Assembly (NCBI GenBank): GCA_039679945.1
Contig: JBDKTY010000063.1
Location: 1 to 64,000, forward strand
DNA: 64,000 bases
Direction: 5' to 3'
DNA from: SbD1 sp039679945
Lineage (GTDB): Bacteria; Desulfobacterota; Syntrophobacteria; Syntrophobacterales; Syntrophobacteraceae
The first letter of the stretch is position 1, and each line of letters starts with the position of its first letter. Shown piece by piece: positions 52,147 through 60,646 of the stretch. The notes under the pieces were generated by a model. The model made no database searches and had not been told where the DNA came from. It worked only from the letters and a program-made list of their open reading frames with translations. A program made the position numbers and the translations under genes.

Positions 52147-54309
52147 CTAACGCTTCGCGACTCCAGCTTTCGGCTTTGCCTCTGATTTGTTCTCCAGTGG
52201 CGACAGAATGATTCGGCAGTCGGCAACCGTGGCGCCCTTTCCTTTTTCATGAACAATCAGCGGGTTGATGTCCAACTCCTTGATCTCGGGATGGTTCGTT
52301 ACCAGGTTGGACAAGGCGACCAGGGTGCGTTCGATGGCCTCCGTATCCGAGGGAAGCTTGCCCCGGAAACCGTTCAAAAGGGCGGACCCCTTGATGCCGG
52401 AGATCATGCGCCTTGCTTCGTTGCGGCCGATGGGGGCGATGCGGAAGACGACGTCCTTGAAAAGTTCGACGAAAATGCCGCCCAGGCCGAACATGAGCAA
52501 GGGTCCGTACTTTTCGAAACGCGTCATCCCGGCGATCACTTCCTCGCCCTTGGGGGCCATCTTCTGCATCAGCACGCCGTCTATATGTGCATCGGGTGCA
52601 TAGGCCTTGGCATTCTTAATGATCGTATCGAAAGCCTCCATGACGCTTTCGGGGTCATTAAGCCCGAGCATCACACCCTTGGCATCGGATTTGTGCAGGA
52701 TCTGGGGGGACATGATCTTCATGACTACCGGTCCGCCCATGGTTTGCAGGTGAGCCCCGGCCTCTTCCTTCGTCCTCGCGAGCACTGTGGGAAGAACCGG
52801 AAAGCCGTAGCAGGCCAGCAGCTGATTGCCGACGAGTTCCCCCAGGCGAAGATCGTCCCTGGCGATGCAGTCCGCGATGATTTTTGCGGCGCGCTCCTTG
52901 TCGTGGGCAAGGTCATAATTGGCCAGGTGCTGCCGGTTGATCCACCGCGAGTAGCGGTACAGCGCCCCGAAGGACTGGGCGGCGTGTTCGGGGAACCGGT
53001 AGACGGGCAGACCGTTTTCCTGGAGGTGCTTGACCCCGGCGGACACGTCGATAATTCCCATGAAGCAGCACAGGATCGGCTTGTTTGATGTCTTCGCGAT
53101 CTTTACGACAGCCTCGGCGGTTCCCAGGGCATTGGTCATGGACTGGGGAGTGAGGATCACGAGGGCGCCGTCGACTCCCTCATCACTGATCACAGCGCGC
53201 AGGGCGTTTGCATACCGGTCATCGCTGGCGTCCCCGATTACATCCACGGGATTGTGGAGATTGGCGGTGGCAGGAAGATGGCTGGCCAGGGCTTCCACGG
53301 TGTCGTCCTTGAAATGGGCCAGTTCGAGGCCGGAGGAGATGGTCATGTCGGTGCAGACGATCCCCGGACCGCCGGCGTTCGTTACGATGGCTACCTTGTT
53401 CCCCCGTGGGATTTTCCTGGCGCTGAAAGCTCCCGCATAGTTGAACAGGTCTTCGATGGAATCGGCGCGTATGATACCCGACTGTTCAAAAAACGCGTCG
53501 TAGACGCCTTCCGAGCCCGCGAGGGCGCCCGTGTGCGAGGCCGCCGCGCGGGCACCCGCGGATGTCCGGCCGGATTTGATTACCAGGACCGGCGTCGGCC
53601 GGTCTCCGGAAGTGATCTCCTTGACCGTCGTGATGAACTCGGCGCTGCGTTTGAGTTCTTCCAGGTAGATCATTATGACTTCCGTATCCGGATCGGCGTG
53701 GAGGTAGCGCAGGAGGTCGAGTTCATCCACGTCGGCCTTGTTTCCTACCGAGATGAACTTGGAAAATCCAAAATCCCGGTCCGCCGCGAAATCGAGAACA
53801 GCGGTGCAAAGCGCGCCGCTTTGCGAGATGAAAGACATATGGCCGTATGCGGGCATGCGCGCGGAGAAACTCGCGTTAAGCCGTATACTCGGGTGGGGAT
53901 TGATGACGCCCAGGCAGTTGGGTCCCACGAGGCGGATGCCCGCCTCGCGGCACTTGGCGGTGATGGCATCCTCGATGAGACGTCCCTCCTCGCCCACTTC
54001 CCGGAACCCCGCCGAGACGATAACCGCCCCCTTGATGCCCTTCTGAGCGCACTGGTCAACCGTGGCGAGCGCGGCCTTGGGTGGGACGATAATGATAGCG
54101 AGATCGACCGGATCGGGAAGATCCATTATGGATGGATAGCTCCTCACGCACTTGACCGCTTTTGTCTTCGGGTTTATGGGATAGAGTATCCCCTGGAAGT
54201 CCCCCTTGATGATATTTTCAAAAATGTCATGCCCAACCTTGCCCGGCGTGTTCGATGCGCCCACGACAGCAACGGATTTGGGCGACAGAATCGCATCTAA
54301 CTTCTCCAT
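52147..54309 (-). CDS. ADP-forming acetyl/acyl-CoA synthetase, fused subunits
   Basis: A 720-residue ADP-forming acyl-CoA synthetase (ACD) with alpha and beta parts fused. It interconverts acyl-CoA + ADP + Pi and acid + CoA + ATP through a phosphohistidine, and in fermenters conserves energy from acyl-CoA. CoA-binding domain: SVAVVGASNTPGKVGHDIFE, then LVGPNCLGVINP; ligase domain with the phospho-His loop ASHTGALAGSE and GDASDDRYANAL; C-terminal ATP-grasp: VVMKIMSPQILHKSDAKGVM and GLGGIFVELFKDVVFRIAPI. GGAGGAG lies 8 bases before ATG 54309; an ATG two codons earlier is too close. No acetyltransferase domain is attached. Direction and substrate cannot be read from sequence. Confidence 0.94.
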   Translation of the reverse strand: MEKLDAILSPKSVAVVGASNTPGKVGHDIFENIIKGDFQGILYPINPKTKAVKCVRSYPSIMDLPDPVDLAIIIVPPKAALATVDQCAQKGIKGAVIVSAGFREVGEEGRLIEDAITAKCREAGIRLVGPNCLGVINPHPSIRLNASFSARMPAYGHMSFISQSGALCTAVLDFAADRDFGFSKFISVGNKADVDELDLLRYLHADPDTEVIMIYLEELKRSAEFITTVKEITSGDRPTPVLVIKSGRTSAGARAAASHTGALAGSEGVYDAFFEQSGIIRADSIEDLFNYAGAFSARKIPRGNKVAIVTNAGGPGIVCTDMTISSGLELAHFKDDTVEALASHLPATANLHNPVDVIGDASDDRYANALRAVISDEGVDGALVILTPQSMTNALGTAEAVVKIAKTSNKPILCCFMGIIDVSAGVKHLQENGLPVYRFPEHAAQSFGALYRYSRWINRQHLANYDLAHDKERAAKIIADCIARDDLRLGELVGNQLLACYGFPVLPTVLARTKEEAGAHLQTMGGPVVMKIMSPQILHKSDAKGVMLGLNDPESVMEAFDTIIKNAKAYAPDAHIDGVLMQKMAPKGEEVIAGMTRFEKYGPLLMFGLGGIFVELFKDVVFRIAPIGRNEARRMISGIKGSALLNGFRGKLPSDTEAIERTLVALSNLVTNHPEIKELDINPLIVHEKGKGATVADCRIILSPLENKSEAKPKAGVAKR

Positions 54310-54513
54310 GTGCATTCTCCTCCAATGTAGCGAATGAAGCGAAATGATAGGGTGGACACAGCCAACCGCCAGTGCATAATCGCATGGTACTTAATCGGTT
54401 TGCTGCCTTGAAAACGCAAACTTGAAATACGACGGGGCGTGGGATGCCAACAGGCCGGTGTCGTTTCATCAAAACAAGCATGAATATAGGACTCATTATA
54501 CATGGGCTTTACA

Positions 54514-55311
54514 TTAGACGGTGATATGCGGACAAATGTCTGGCGCACGGAGGATAGTGATATCAAATGGCCGTTCCTCCACCAGGGGAATCACTTTTCT
54601 GAAAGATATCCCGGCGGGTTCGCAAGATTTTCGACGTAAAGCGAGCGACGCCTTATAGCGCCTGGTGATCTGCATCAGCCAGAATTGCCAGCCGTCAGGC
54701 CGGTCATGGAGCGAAGAATCAAACGAGATGCGCAAGGGCCTGTTCTCCTCCAGGTGGAAGCTGAATTGTTCCAGAGGGATCGATAAACCCATTCCTCTGG
54801 CCTTTATGTAAGCTTCCTTGAGGGTCCAGTATTCGAAAAAGCGGCTGCATTGCAGGGGCGGGGGCAATTCAAGGAGGGCGTCGGCCTCATCTTTCGAAAA
54901 ATAGCGCTTCGCCAGTTCGACGCATGACCGCTCACGGCTGGTGTCTTCCACATCCACCCCAATGTCGCTTTCGAGAACCACCGCCAGGGCGGCAAGCCCG
55001 CCGGTGTGCGAGAGGTTGAAGCGCAATGGAGCCAGGCCGGATGGAGACTCTATCTCCGGGCGGCCGTAACGGTTGACGGAAAACCGCCAATTCTCGGGGG
55101 CCGTACCGGTGTAGCGCGAGAGGGTTGTGCGCACCAGCGCCCGCGCAACCAGGTACTGATGCCTGTGGCGCTCAAAATGGAAACGCCGCTGCCTGGCGCG
55201 TTCCTCGGGGGTCATCATTTCGAAATAGGCCGTCAGCAACGCGGGATCATCGATTTCCTCGGGGAAAGCAAACCAGAGATGGACATCCTCATTCATAATA
55301 CTGGTTCTCAC
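54514..55311 (-). CDS. Sfp-type 4'-phosphopantetheinyl transferase
   Basis: A protein of about 265 residues that attaches the phosphopantetheine arm of CoA to carrier proteins. Family motifs: RFNLSHTGGLAALAV, DIGVDVED (Mg-binding Asp pair) and FFEYWTLKEAYIKARGMGLS (W-KEA motif); length is that of Sfp/AcpT enzymes, not the short AcpS. The GTG at 55311 is preferred as start because GGGGGAAG lies just upstream; ATG 55296 is an alternative without a site, and the frame opens at 55359. No polyketide or peptide synthetase is in the window, so it may serve the fatty-acid ACP or remote clusters. Two tandem palindromes lie upstream. Confidence 0.92.
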   Translation of the reverse strand: MRTSIMNEDVHLWFAFPEEIDDPALLTAYFEMMTPEERARQRRFHFERHRHQYLVARALVRTTLSRYTGTAPENWRFSVNRYGRPEIESPSGLAPLRFNLSHTGGLAALAVVLESDIGVDVEDTSRERSCVELAKRYFSKDEADALLELPPPLQCSRFFEYWTLKEAYIKARGMGLSIPLEQFSFHLEENRPLRISFDSSLHDRPDGWQFWLMQITRRYKASLALRRKSCEPAGISFRKVIPLVEERPFDITILRAPDICPHITV

Positions 55312-55381
55312 GTCTTCCCCCGGCTCCTGCTGATATCTATATAACAAAGCAATATACACAATTTAGTATAAAAGCCGAAAT

Positions 55382-55410
55382 TTCATAATATGAAAACTTC
55401 ATAATATGAA
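55382..55410. promoter_or_regulatory. Tandem 13-bp palindromes upstream of the PPTase gene
   Basis: TTCATAATATGAA occurs at 55382-55394 and again at 55398-55410, the centres 16 bases apart, each a palindrome with central base. They lie in an AT-rich stretch about 70-100 bases upstream of the PPTase start, consistent with a paired operator. The cognate regulator is not identified. Confidence 0.6.
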
Positions 55411-55411
55411 A

Positions 55412-56050
55412 GTCAAAGTTCAAAAACGAGTAAATTGTAGCAAATTCGAAATTTTTTAAAAGCAAAAAGTTTGAACTCATACTGATTTGCGTTCAAGAGG
55501 ATATACCCCCGTTCGCCCTGAGGTATCGAAGGGTAGAACGGGTCAATTCTGAACGGCATCTCCAATTTAGGGATAGACTCATCTTGGACGCAACTCCGTA
55601 TCAGCGTCAGCAGGGAGGTATTTTATACTATTTGAAGTCAATTCAAACGGATAAACTCGCGATAGCAGGTGTATTCAGAACACCGCGGCAGGTGCCGGTA
55701 CGGCGGTTCTTGAGTTTTTTCATATTGCCGGCACCATGATTTGTCTTTTGCGGTTATCCGAGGCAGCCATGCGATTTCCCGGGCATACCCTATCGAATGG
55801 TGGAATGGTATTCTGCTGTTTACGGCAGCGGCGTGCCTGCTCCGTGGCTGATGCACGGCGCTCGGACCGAATTTCCAGAAACGCGCCGCGCCGAACGCTC
55901 CGGAGTGGGCCGGGGGCAATGATCCCGGTGTGGGGAAGCAACCCGCGGACTCGTCGTGGCAACCCCCCCCCGCGACTGCGCCAGACCCGTTCATGCCGGG
56001 ATACCTTTTATGGTACTAAACATGGGTACTGAAGAAGCGCATCAGCCGCG
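55412..56050. other. Intergenic region with one REP-like copy
   Basis: No gene recognised between the PPTase operator and the cache-domain gene. The 55508-55598 repeat is annotated separately. 55412-55500 is AT-rich; beyond 55600 the composition returns to normal. Confidence 0.45.
55508..55598 (+). repeat. REP-like composite repeat, copy 4
   Basis: Full palindromic head CCCCGTTCGCCCTGAGGTAT...GAAGGGTAGAACGGG (55508-55541) followed by the TCATCTTGGACGCAACTCCG and TATCAG tail that also ends copy 2. The two copies share about 70 percent over the tail. Confidence 0.75.
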
Positions 56051-56443
56051 TCAACCGGCGTAGACTCCGCTGCATATGATCAGATTGTCGATCTTTTCGA
56101 AATAGGCCGTTTTGGGAAGCCATTGTTTCTTAACCGGATGGTACCACTTGTATTCAATCCACCCCTTGCCGTTGGCTTTCGCCGTATCGACGATTTCCTT
56201 GATAAAGAGTTTGCCGTCGGAATCCTTGAGGTCGATGAACTCTTTTCCCACAAATCTTTCGCTTATCCCGTGCGCGAGCATTGTCCCCTCGGGATTCAGC
56301 ACATAAATATAGAGTTCGCCGTTGACGAACATCCCGGCGGGGTCGGTAAACGCCGCGAGGGCGATCTTTTCGCCCGACATCTTATAAAAGGCCATCGCCT
56401 GTTCCACCCAGTGCTTCGCCAACTCCTTCGTGGTCGGGTTCAT
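56051..56443 (-). CDS. Stand-alone cache (small-molecule sensor) domain protein
   Basis: A 130-residue protein that is essentially one sCache-type domain: KELAKHWVEQAMAFYKMSGE helix, then FTDPAGMFVNGELYIYVLNP, GTMLAHG, VGKEFIDLKDSDGKLFIKEI, and the closing KTAYFEKIDNLIICSGVYAG. Such domains normally sit in the periplasmic part of chemoreceptors or kinases and bind small organic acids or amines. Here there is no transmembrane helix, signal peptide or output domain, so it is predicted to be soluble and cytoplasmic. AAGGA precedes ATG 56443; the frame opens at 56485. Isolated gene; ligand and partner unknown. Confidence 0.85.
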   Translation of the reverse strand: MNPTTKELAKHWVEQAMAFYKMSGEKIALAAFTDPAGMFVNGELYIYVLNPEGTMLAHGISERFVGKEFIDLKDSDGKLFIKEIVDTAKANGKGWIEYKWYHPVKKQWLPKTAYFEKIDNLIICSGVYAG

Positions 56444-56851
56444 TTGGTCATCCTTTGCTGTGATTGGGAATGCGTGTGCCCGCATGAGCTTCTACACGGG
56501 TTCAGACAACTCGGTCGCCGTTCCTCCGGGGCGAGGAAGCCATCCTGTGGAAAATGCCGATCCTTCCGAATTCAATGCAGCGAAAACTTCAGGGAAGACC
56601 AATGGAGAAGCGCCGTGGGAGTACTGAATGCGCGGCGAAGATCCAGCGGGTTGATGAAAAAGGACAGGGTACCCACATTGGTGTGAAATCTTCGCGGGTG
56701 CGTCGCCCCGGTGGAAGCGGTGGCCTGGCTCTCTGGTGATTGAACCCGACGGCCGGAAAAAGTCTACAACAATCCTTCGTCCCGGCTCGCACGGGAACCA
56801 GGATCATTCCCGTCCTCTCGTCCCACCGGCGGAACCTTCTTCGGCAGCGTG

Positions 56852-57007
56852 CTAGTCTTCCACCACGACGAACACTTCCTCACCGCATTCCTCGCAGATT
56901 ACATGCTCGTCGATCATCAAAAGAAGGTTGTCGCACTTGGGACATCTTGCCACCAGAATCCTCGGGTCGAAAATAGAAGGCCTGACATCTGTCTGGTAGA
57001 TGTTCAT
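56852..57007 (-). CDS. 51-residue zinc-ribbon protein
   Basis: A short gene beginning MNIYQTDVRPSIFDPRILVA and ending VFVVVED, with CPKC (Cys22, Cys25) and CEEC (Cys38, Cys41) making a four-Cys zinc ribbon. A very strong Shine-Dalgarno (AAGGAGG, 6 bases before ATG 57007) and the intact Cys pairs argue for a real gene. It could bind nucleic acid or act as a small structural or metal-handling protein; I know no named family. The 56444-56851 gap to the cache gene has nothing recognisable. Confidence 0.75.
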   Translation of the reverse strand: MNIYQTDVRPSIFDPRILVARCPKCDNLLLMIDEHVICEECGEEVFVVVED

Positions 57008-57999
57008 AGAATCCTCCTTCTCGTTATTTTCCTGCCCCGGCAGTTCAGGATCGCGTGGGGCTCGCGGGAAGCGTACGCGGGGCCAGCAGCGGCGGTGAAG
57101 ATCACTTGGTGAAGTATGGTTGAGGCAATGTATAAAGTAATCCCTCCGTGGTTCTATTTCAAGGGTCCGTGGATATCAATGAGCTGTTGCGCCAAGGGGA
57201 GCTCTGGGAGGTCCCGTTCTTACAAAACCATGCCCCACGGTCATAATGATAATTCGCGTTCAAGATGATACATCCCCCGTTCGCCCCGAGGTTCCGATCC
57301 GGCGGCATTCACACAGCCCGCGCCGTCGATGCCGCTTAGCTCATCTTCAATGTTTCGCGAAGCATGTCTGCTCAGGTACGGGTCATCTCGGGCGCCATCG
57401 GAGGGGCGAGGTAGCGGCCCTTTTCCTGCGTCCGGCCGCGATCAGCATAAAGGCAAGGGTGAGCAGGATAATAGGCGGCGTTTTCAAAACAGTCTTTCGC
57501 AATTCTCCATCCTTCCCATCGGATAATAGCGTCCATGCGCCGAGCATTCGAAATCGACTTCCTGCTCAGTTATTCCGTGTAACGACCGGTGCTTATATAA
57601 TCAGCATCTTGTGTTTCATCCTATATTAAGATAAAAAAAGAAGAAAAACTTGTCTGGGAATAGAAAGAGCAATTTGGGAGGTTTAGCCGCACATCGGAAA
57701 AAAGGACGGTGCGACAGTGGCTATTAGCAAGTAGGCTTATCTATATGATAGCCAATGACCAGTCTCGGGGCGAAATGGCATGTTCTCCCGGGGGGGCTGC
57801 CCCGTTCCGAAGTTTTTCCGGTTAGCGGTGTCCCGGTTTCACAAAGAAATAATCTTTTTACTCCGTGCCGCCGATATAGCGACGTCACGAACAGTACCTG
57901 CTCTTCCGTGGTAAAATACTTTAAGTAATACGGTTTTTGTAGATCCTTGTCGTATGTTTATATCCCCTTACCTGTTGCCCGAGCATGAAGGAGTTTCAG
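57008..57999. other. Long intergenic region, nothing recognised
   Basis: Almost 1 kb without a supported gene. CCCCCGTTCGCCCCGAGG (57268-57285) is the left half of the REP-like element. One minus-strand frame near 57430-57540 ends in a hydrophobic run and basic tail (PPIILLTLAFMLIAAGRRKR), perhaps a decayed membrane-protein end. AT-rich blocks at 57600-57650 and 57850-57950 may hold the promoter of the next gene. Confidence 0.45.
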
Positions 58000-58653
58000 A
58001 TGAGAAAATTGCCGATTTACCTGGCCGCGGCGAGTCTGTTCATTTTCATCCTTGCCGCGGCTGCCTGCGCGCAGCCGGCTGCCAAACCGTCTCCCCCGCC
58101 GGGAATGCCGGAGATAGTCTGTGTGACGGATTTTGAGCTCGACACGGGTGATATCACCCAGCAGGAGCGCCTGGTACGAAGACCCAGGGTGGTGCGGGAA
58201 GACCCTCGGGCAAAGGCAGGAAAGCTTGTCGAGCTGCTTTCGACGTCGTTGGTAAGTGAGCTGCAGAACAAGTCGGTTCGGGCAATGAGGCTCTATCCGG
58301 GCGCCAGAACGCCGGAGAGGGGTTGGCTGGTAAAGGGCCAGTTCATGGAGGTTGACGAAGGCAACCGCATGAAAAGGGCAATAGTGGGATTCGGGGCAGG
58401 GGCAACCGATATGCAGATAGAGGTTGCCGTTGTGGATCTGGGGAGCGGAAGCAACGAGCCTTTCCTGATATTCGGGACGGATTCCAAGACCGGGAAAGGC
58501 CCCGGAGCGGTTGTGACGATGAACCCTTACGTGGCCGCCGCGAAATTTGTCATGTCCAAGAAAGCTTCGGAAAAAGATGTGAGGAAAACGGCCCGCCAGA
58601 TCGCGGACGTACTGGTAAAGTCCATGCAGCAGAGCGGACCGCGTCCGAAATAG
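58000..58653 (+). CDS. Exported DUF4410-family protein
   Basis: A 217-residue protein with a signal peptide (MRKLPIYLAAASLFIFILAA, ending ACAQ, which could be a lipobox Cys) and a DUF4410 domain. Recognised features are LVELLSTSLVSELQNKSVRA, WLVKGQFMEVDEGNRMKRAI and VGFGAGATDMQIEVAVVD, the glycine-rich GFGAG being typical. DUF4410 proteins are envelope proteins of unknown role, sometimes near efflux or stress genes. AAGGAG precedes ATG 58000. The following exported protein is 64 bases away on the same strand, so the two may form an operon. Confidence 0.85.
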   Translation: MRKLPIYLAAASLFIFILAAAACAQPAAKPSPPPGMPEIVCVTDFELDTGDITQQERLVRRPRVVREDPRAKAGKLVELLSTSLVSELQNKSVRAMRLYPGARTPERGWLVKGQFMEVDEGNRMKRAIVGFGAGATDMQIEVAVVDLGSGSNEPFLIFGTDSKTGKGPGAVVTMNPYVAAAKFVMSKKASEKDVRKTARQIADVLVKSMQQSGPRPK

Positions 58654-58717
58654 TCATAAGTGATGAACGCCGGCATACTATGGGAGTGAACCTGTCTTAC
58701 GGAAAGGGAAAGCATTT

Positions 58718-59992
58718 ATGTCAAGAAATCCATATTCCATGTGGGCAAAGGGCATTTTACTGTTGGTCGCCGCGCTGCTGGCACCCTGTTCGTTCTCTAA
58801 CGCGGCGCCGCCACCTCCCGCTTTCGAGGTCCCAACAGTCCAGAACGTCTCCGAGGTCCTTCCCAGGGATCTCATTGCCGGACCGCATTACAGGGTTCGT
58901 GACAAGGTTGTATCCTACGGGTACATGCACAACTTTCTGGTCGATTCGGATTGGGGAACCTTTGAAGTAACGGGGGATTTGGCCCTCCGCAAGCTTATCA
59001 GGGAAATCGGCGCGATTGCAGCCCTGCAGGAGGTCAAGAAGGGGCAGGCCTACATCGACGGAGTCAAGAAAGCCGCGTCGAAGCCCGTGGAGTTTGGAGT
59101 AAACCTCATAACCGATCCCGTCGATACGATTAGCGGCGTTCCGAAAGGGGTTGCGGCTCTTTTCCAGAACGTGAAAACCGGACTGACCACCAAGCCCGAT
59201 AAAAACGAAGACAGCAAGGCGGAGCAGATGCTGGCGGTGGCCGCCAATAAAAGAGAGCTTGCCCGCCAACTGGGTATCGATGTCTATTCGAGCAACAAGG
59301 TCCTGCAAAAGGAACTCAACAGCCTTGCCTGGGCTACTTCCCTGGGGTCTCTCACGGTGTCGGCGGCGCTTATGCCGGTGGGCGGGCCCGCGGTTCTCGG
59401 GGTCTCTCTTTCCCGAACCGCGCAGAAACTCAACGACATGGTAAACGAATTCCCGCCCCAGAAGCTGCGCCAGATCAACCAGGAAAAGCTGCTGGCCATG
59501 GGTATTCCCCAGGATCTGGCGACACGGTTCCTGGAAGTCCAAATCTATACGCCCACGCAGCACACCATAATCGTCAGCTCGCTCGAAACCCTTTCGAAGC
59601 CCAAAGGACTGGATTCCTTCCTGCGGTATGCACTGTCCGCGGACAGCGAGGAATCGGCCACCTTTTTCGTGCATATCGCCGAGATGATGCGGGGATATAA
59701 CATGAAGGTCGCTCCCATCGATGAGGTGAGCGTGTATGGTCCCATCGTGTTTGCCAAGGCAACGAACGGCGTGGTGATGATTCCGCTGCCGATCGACCAT
59801 GCGATCTGGACGGAGCGCGCCAGCCAGCGGGTCCCCGATGCTTTTATTTCCTTCAAGGGCATGCACCCGGGCCTCAAGAATTACGAACTGTGGTATACCG
59901 GGACAGCGAGCAAAGTGGTCCAGGAAAGATCGCGCAAGCTGGGCATCAAGACGGTGGAAAATGCAACGAGCAAGTTCGAGTTCACTTACTAG
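58718..59992 (+). CDS. Exported protein of unknown family
   Basis: A 424-residue protein with an N-terminal signal peptide (MWAKGILLLVAALLAPCSFS type, cleavage near residue 30). After a short beta-rich segment (HYRVRDKVVSYGYMHNFLVD) comes a long helical region (LRKLIREIGAIAALQEVKKG through PKGVAALFQNVKTGLTTK), then one hydrophobic Gly/Ala-rich stretch (TSLGSLTVSAALMPVGGPAV) and a mixed C-terminal domain with IPLPIDHAIWTERASQRVPD. No catalytic motif was found. It lies 64 bases after the DUF4410 gene. The length and lack of gaps suggest a conserved functional protein, but I do not recognise it. Confidence 0.7.
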   Translation: MSRNPYSMWAKGILLLVAALLAPCSFSNAAPPPPAFEVPTVQNVSEVLPRDLIAGPHYRVRDKVVSYGYMHNFLVDSDWGTFEVTGDLALRKLIREIGAIAALQEVKKGQAYIDGVKKAASKPVEFGVNLITDPVDTISGVPKGVAALFQNVKTGLTTKPDKNEDSKAEQMLAVAANKRELARQLGIDVYSSNKVLQKELNSLAWATSLGSLTVSAALMPVGGPAVLGVSLSRTAQKLNDMVNEFPPQKLRQINQEKLLAMGIPQDLATRFLEVQIYTPTQHTIIVSSLETLSKPKGLDSFLRYALSADSEESATFFVHIAEMMRGYNMKVAPIDEVSVYGPIVFAKATNGVVMIPLPIDHAIWTERASQRVPDAFISFKGMHPGLKNYELWYTGTASKVVQERSRKLGIKTVENATSKFEFTY

Positions 59993-60076
59993 GCGGGGTT
60001 AATCCGTCCAGCCTTCGATACCTCGGCGCGAGCGGGGTGAGTGTCCCGCTTTCGCCGGGTTCCCTGTTTTCGATCT

Positions 60077-60457
60077 TCAAATGGCATCGGTTAAAGCCGG
60101 TGCCGTTGTCTCAAGAGCCCGCCTGACCTTGTCCTTCAACTCCGTGAGATCGAATGACTTCACCACGTAATAGTCGGCGGCCAGGGACTTCACTTCAAAA
60201 CGGTATGAATCATAGGCGCTGCACAGTATCACGGGCAGGTCAGGGTGGGAGTTGCGGATTTGCTGGAGCATCTCCAGACCGTCGCAATCGACCAGCCTGA
60301 TATCCAGGATGACCAGGTCCGGCCGGAACATTTCTATTCTCTTCAGGAGCTTGTTGCAGCAACCCGCGGTGTTCACTTCATACCCCAGGCTGGAGAGCTC
60401 CAGGGAGTACCAGTCCCGGATGTAGCGCTCATCGTCGATTATCATTACTCTTGGCAT
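60077..60457 (-). CDS. Single-domain response regulator receiver
   Basis: A 126-residue receiver domain with no output domain. It has the acidic pocket (MIIDDERYIRD), the phosphoacceptor Asp in PDLVILDIRL, the conserved Ser/Thr position (VILCSAYDS) and the Lys in YYVVKSFDL. AAGGAGA precedes ATG 60457, while an upstream ATG at 60601 is unsupported. Single receivers relay phosphate (as CheY or Spo0F) or act on protein partners. No kinase is adjacent; the upstream gene (190 bases away, same strand) is a PHP-glycosyltransferase fusion. Confidence 0.93.
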   Translation of the reverse strand: MPRVMIIDDERYIRDWYSLELSSLGYEVNTAGCCNKLLKRIEMFRPDLVILDIRLVDCDGLEMLQQIRNSHPDLPVILCSAYDSYRFEVKSLAADYYVVKSFDLTELKDKVRRALETTAPALTDAI

Positions 60458-60646
60458 TGCCGTCTCCTTTGCTGTCTCGGGCTCCCCAGGCCCGGATGTC
60501 CGGTTGCGGTGCCGGACGAGCGTGTCCGAGGACCCGAGGACTGGGCACTGACCTTCGAAATTGCGCGATGAAAAAGAGGGAAAAAGAGTAGAAACGGTCA
60601 ATGCCCAGTGGTCGGGTTTGCACCCTTCCGGTGCGGGTGCGCCGCC

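Noticed and set aside
45935..57290. CRISPR array from the repeated intergenic motifs
   Set aside because: Copies are kilobases apart, of variable structure and not regularly spaced; no cas gene is present.
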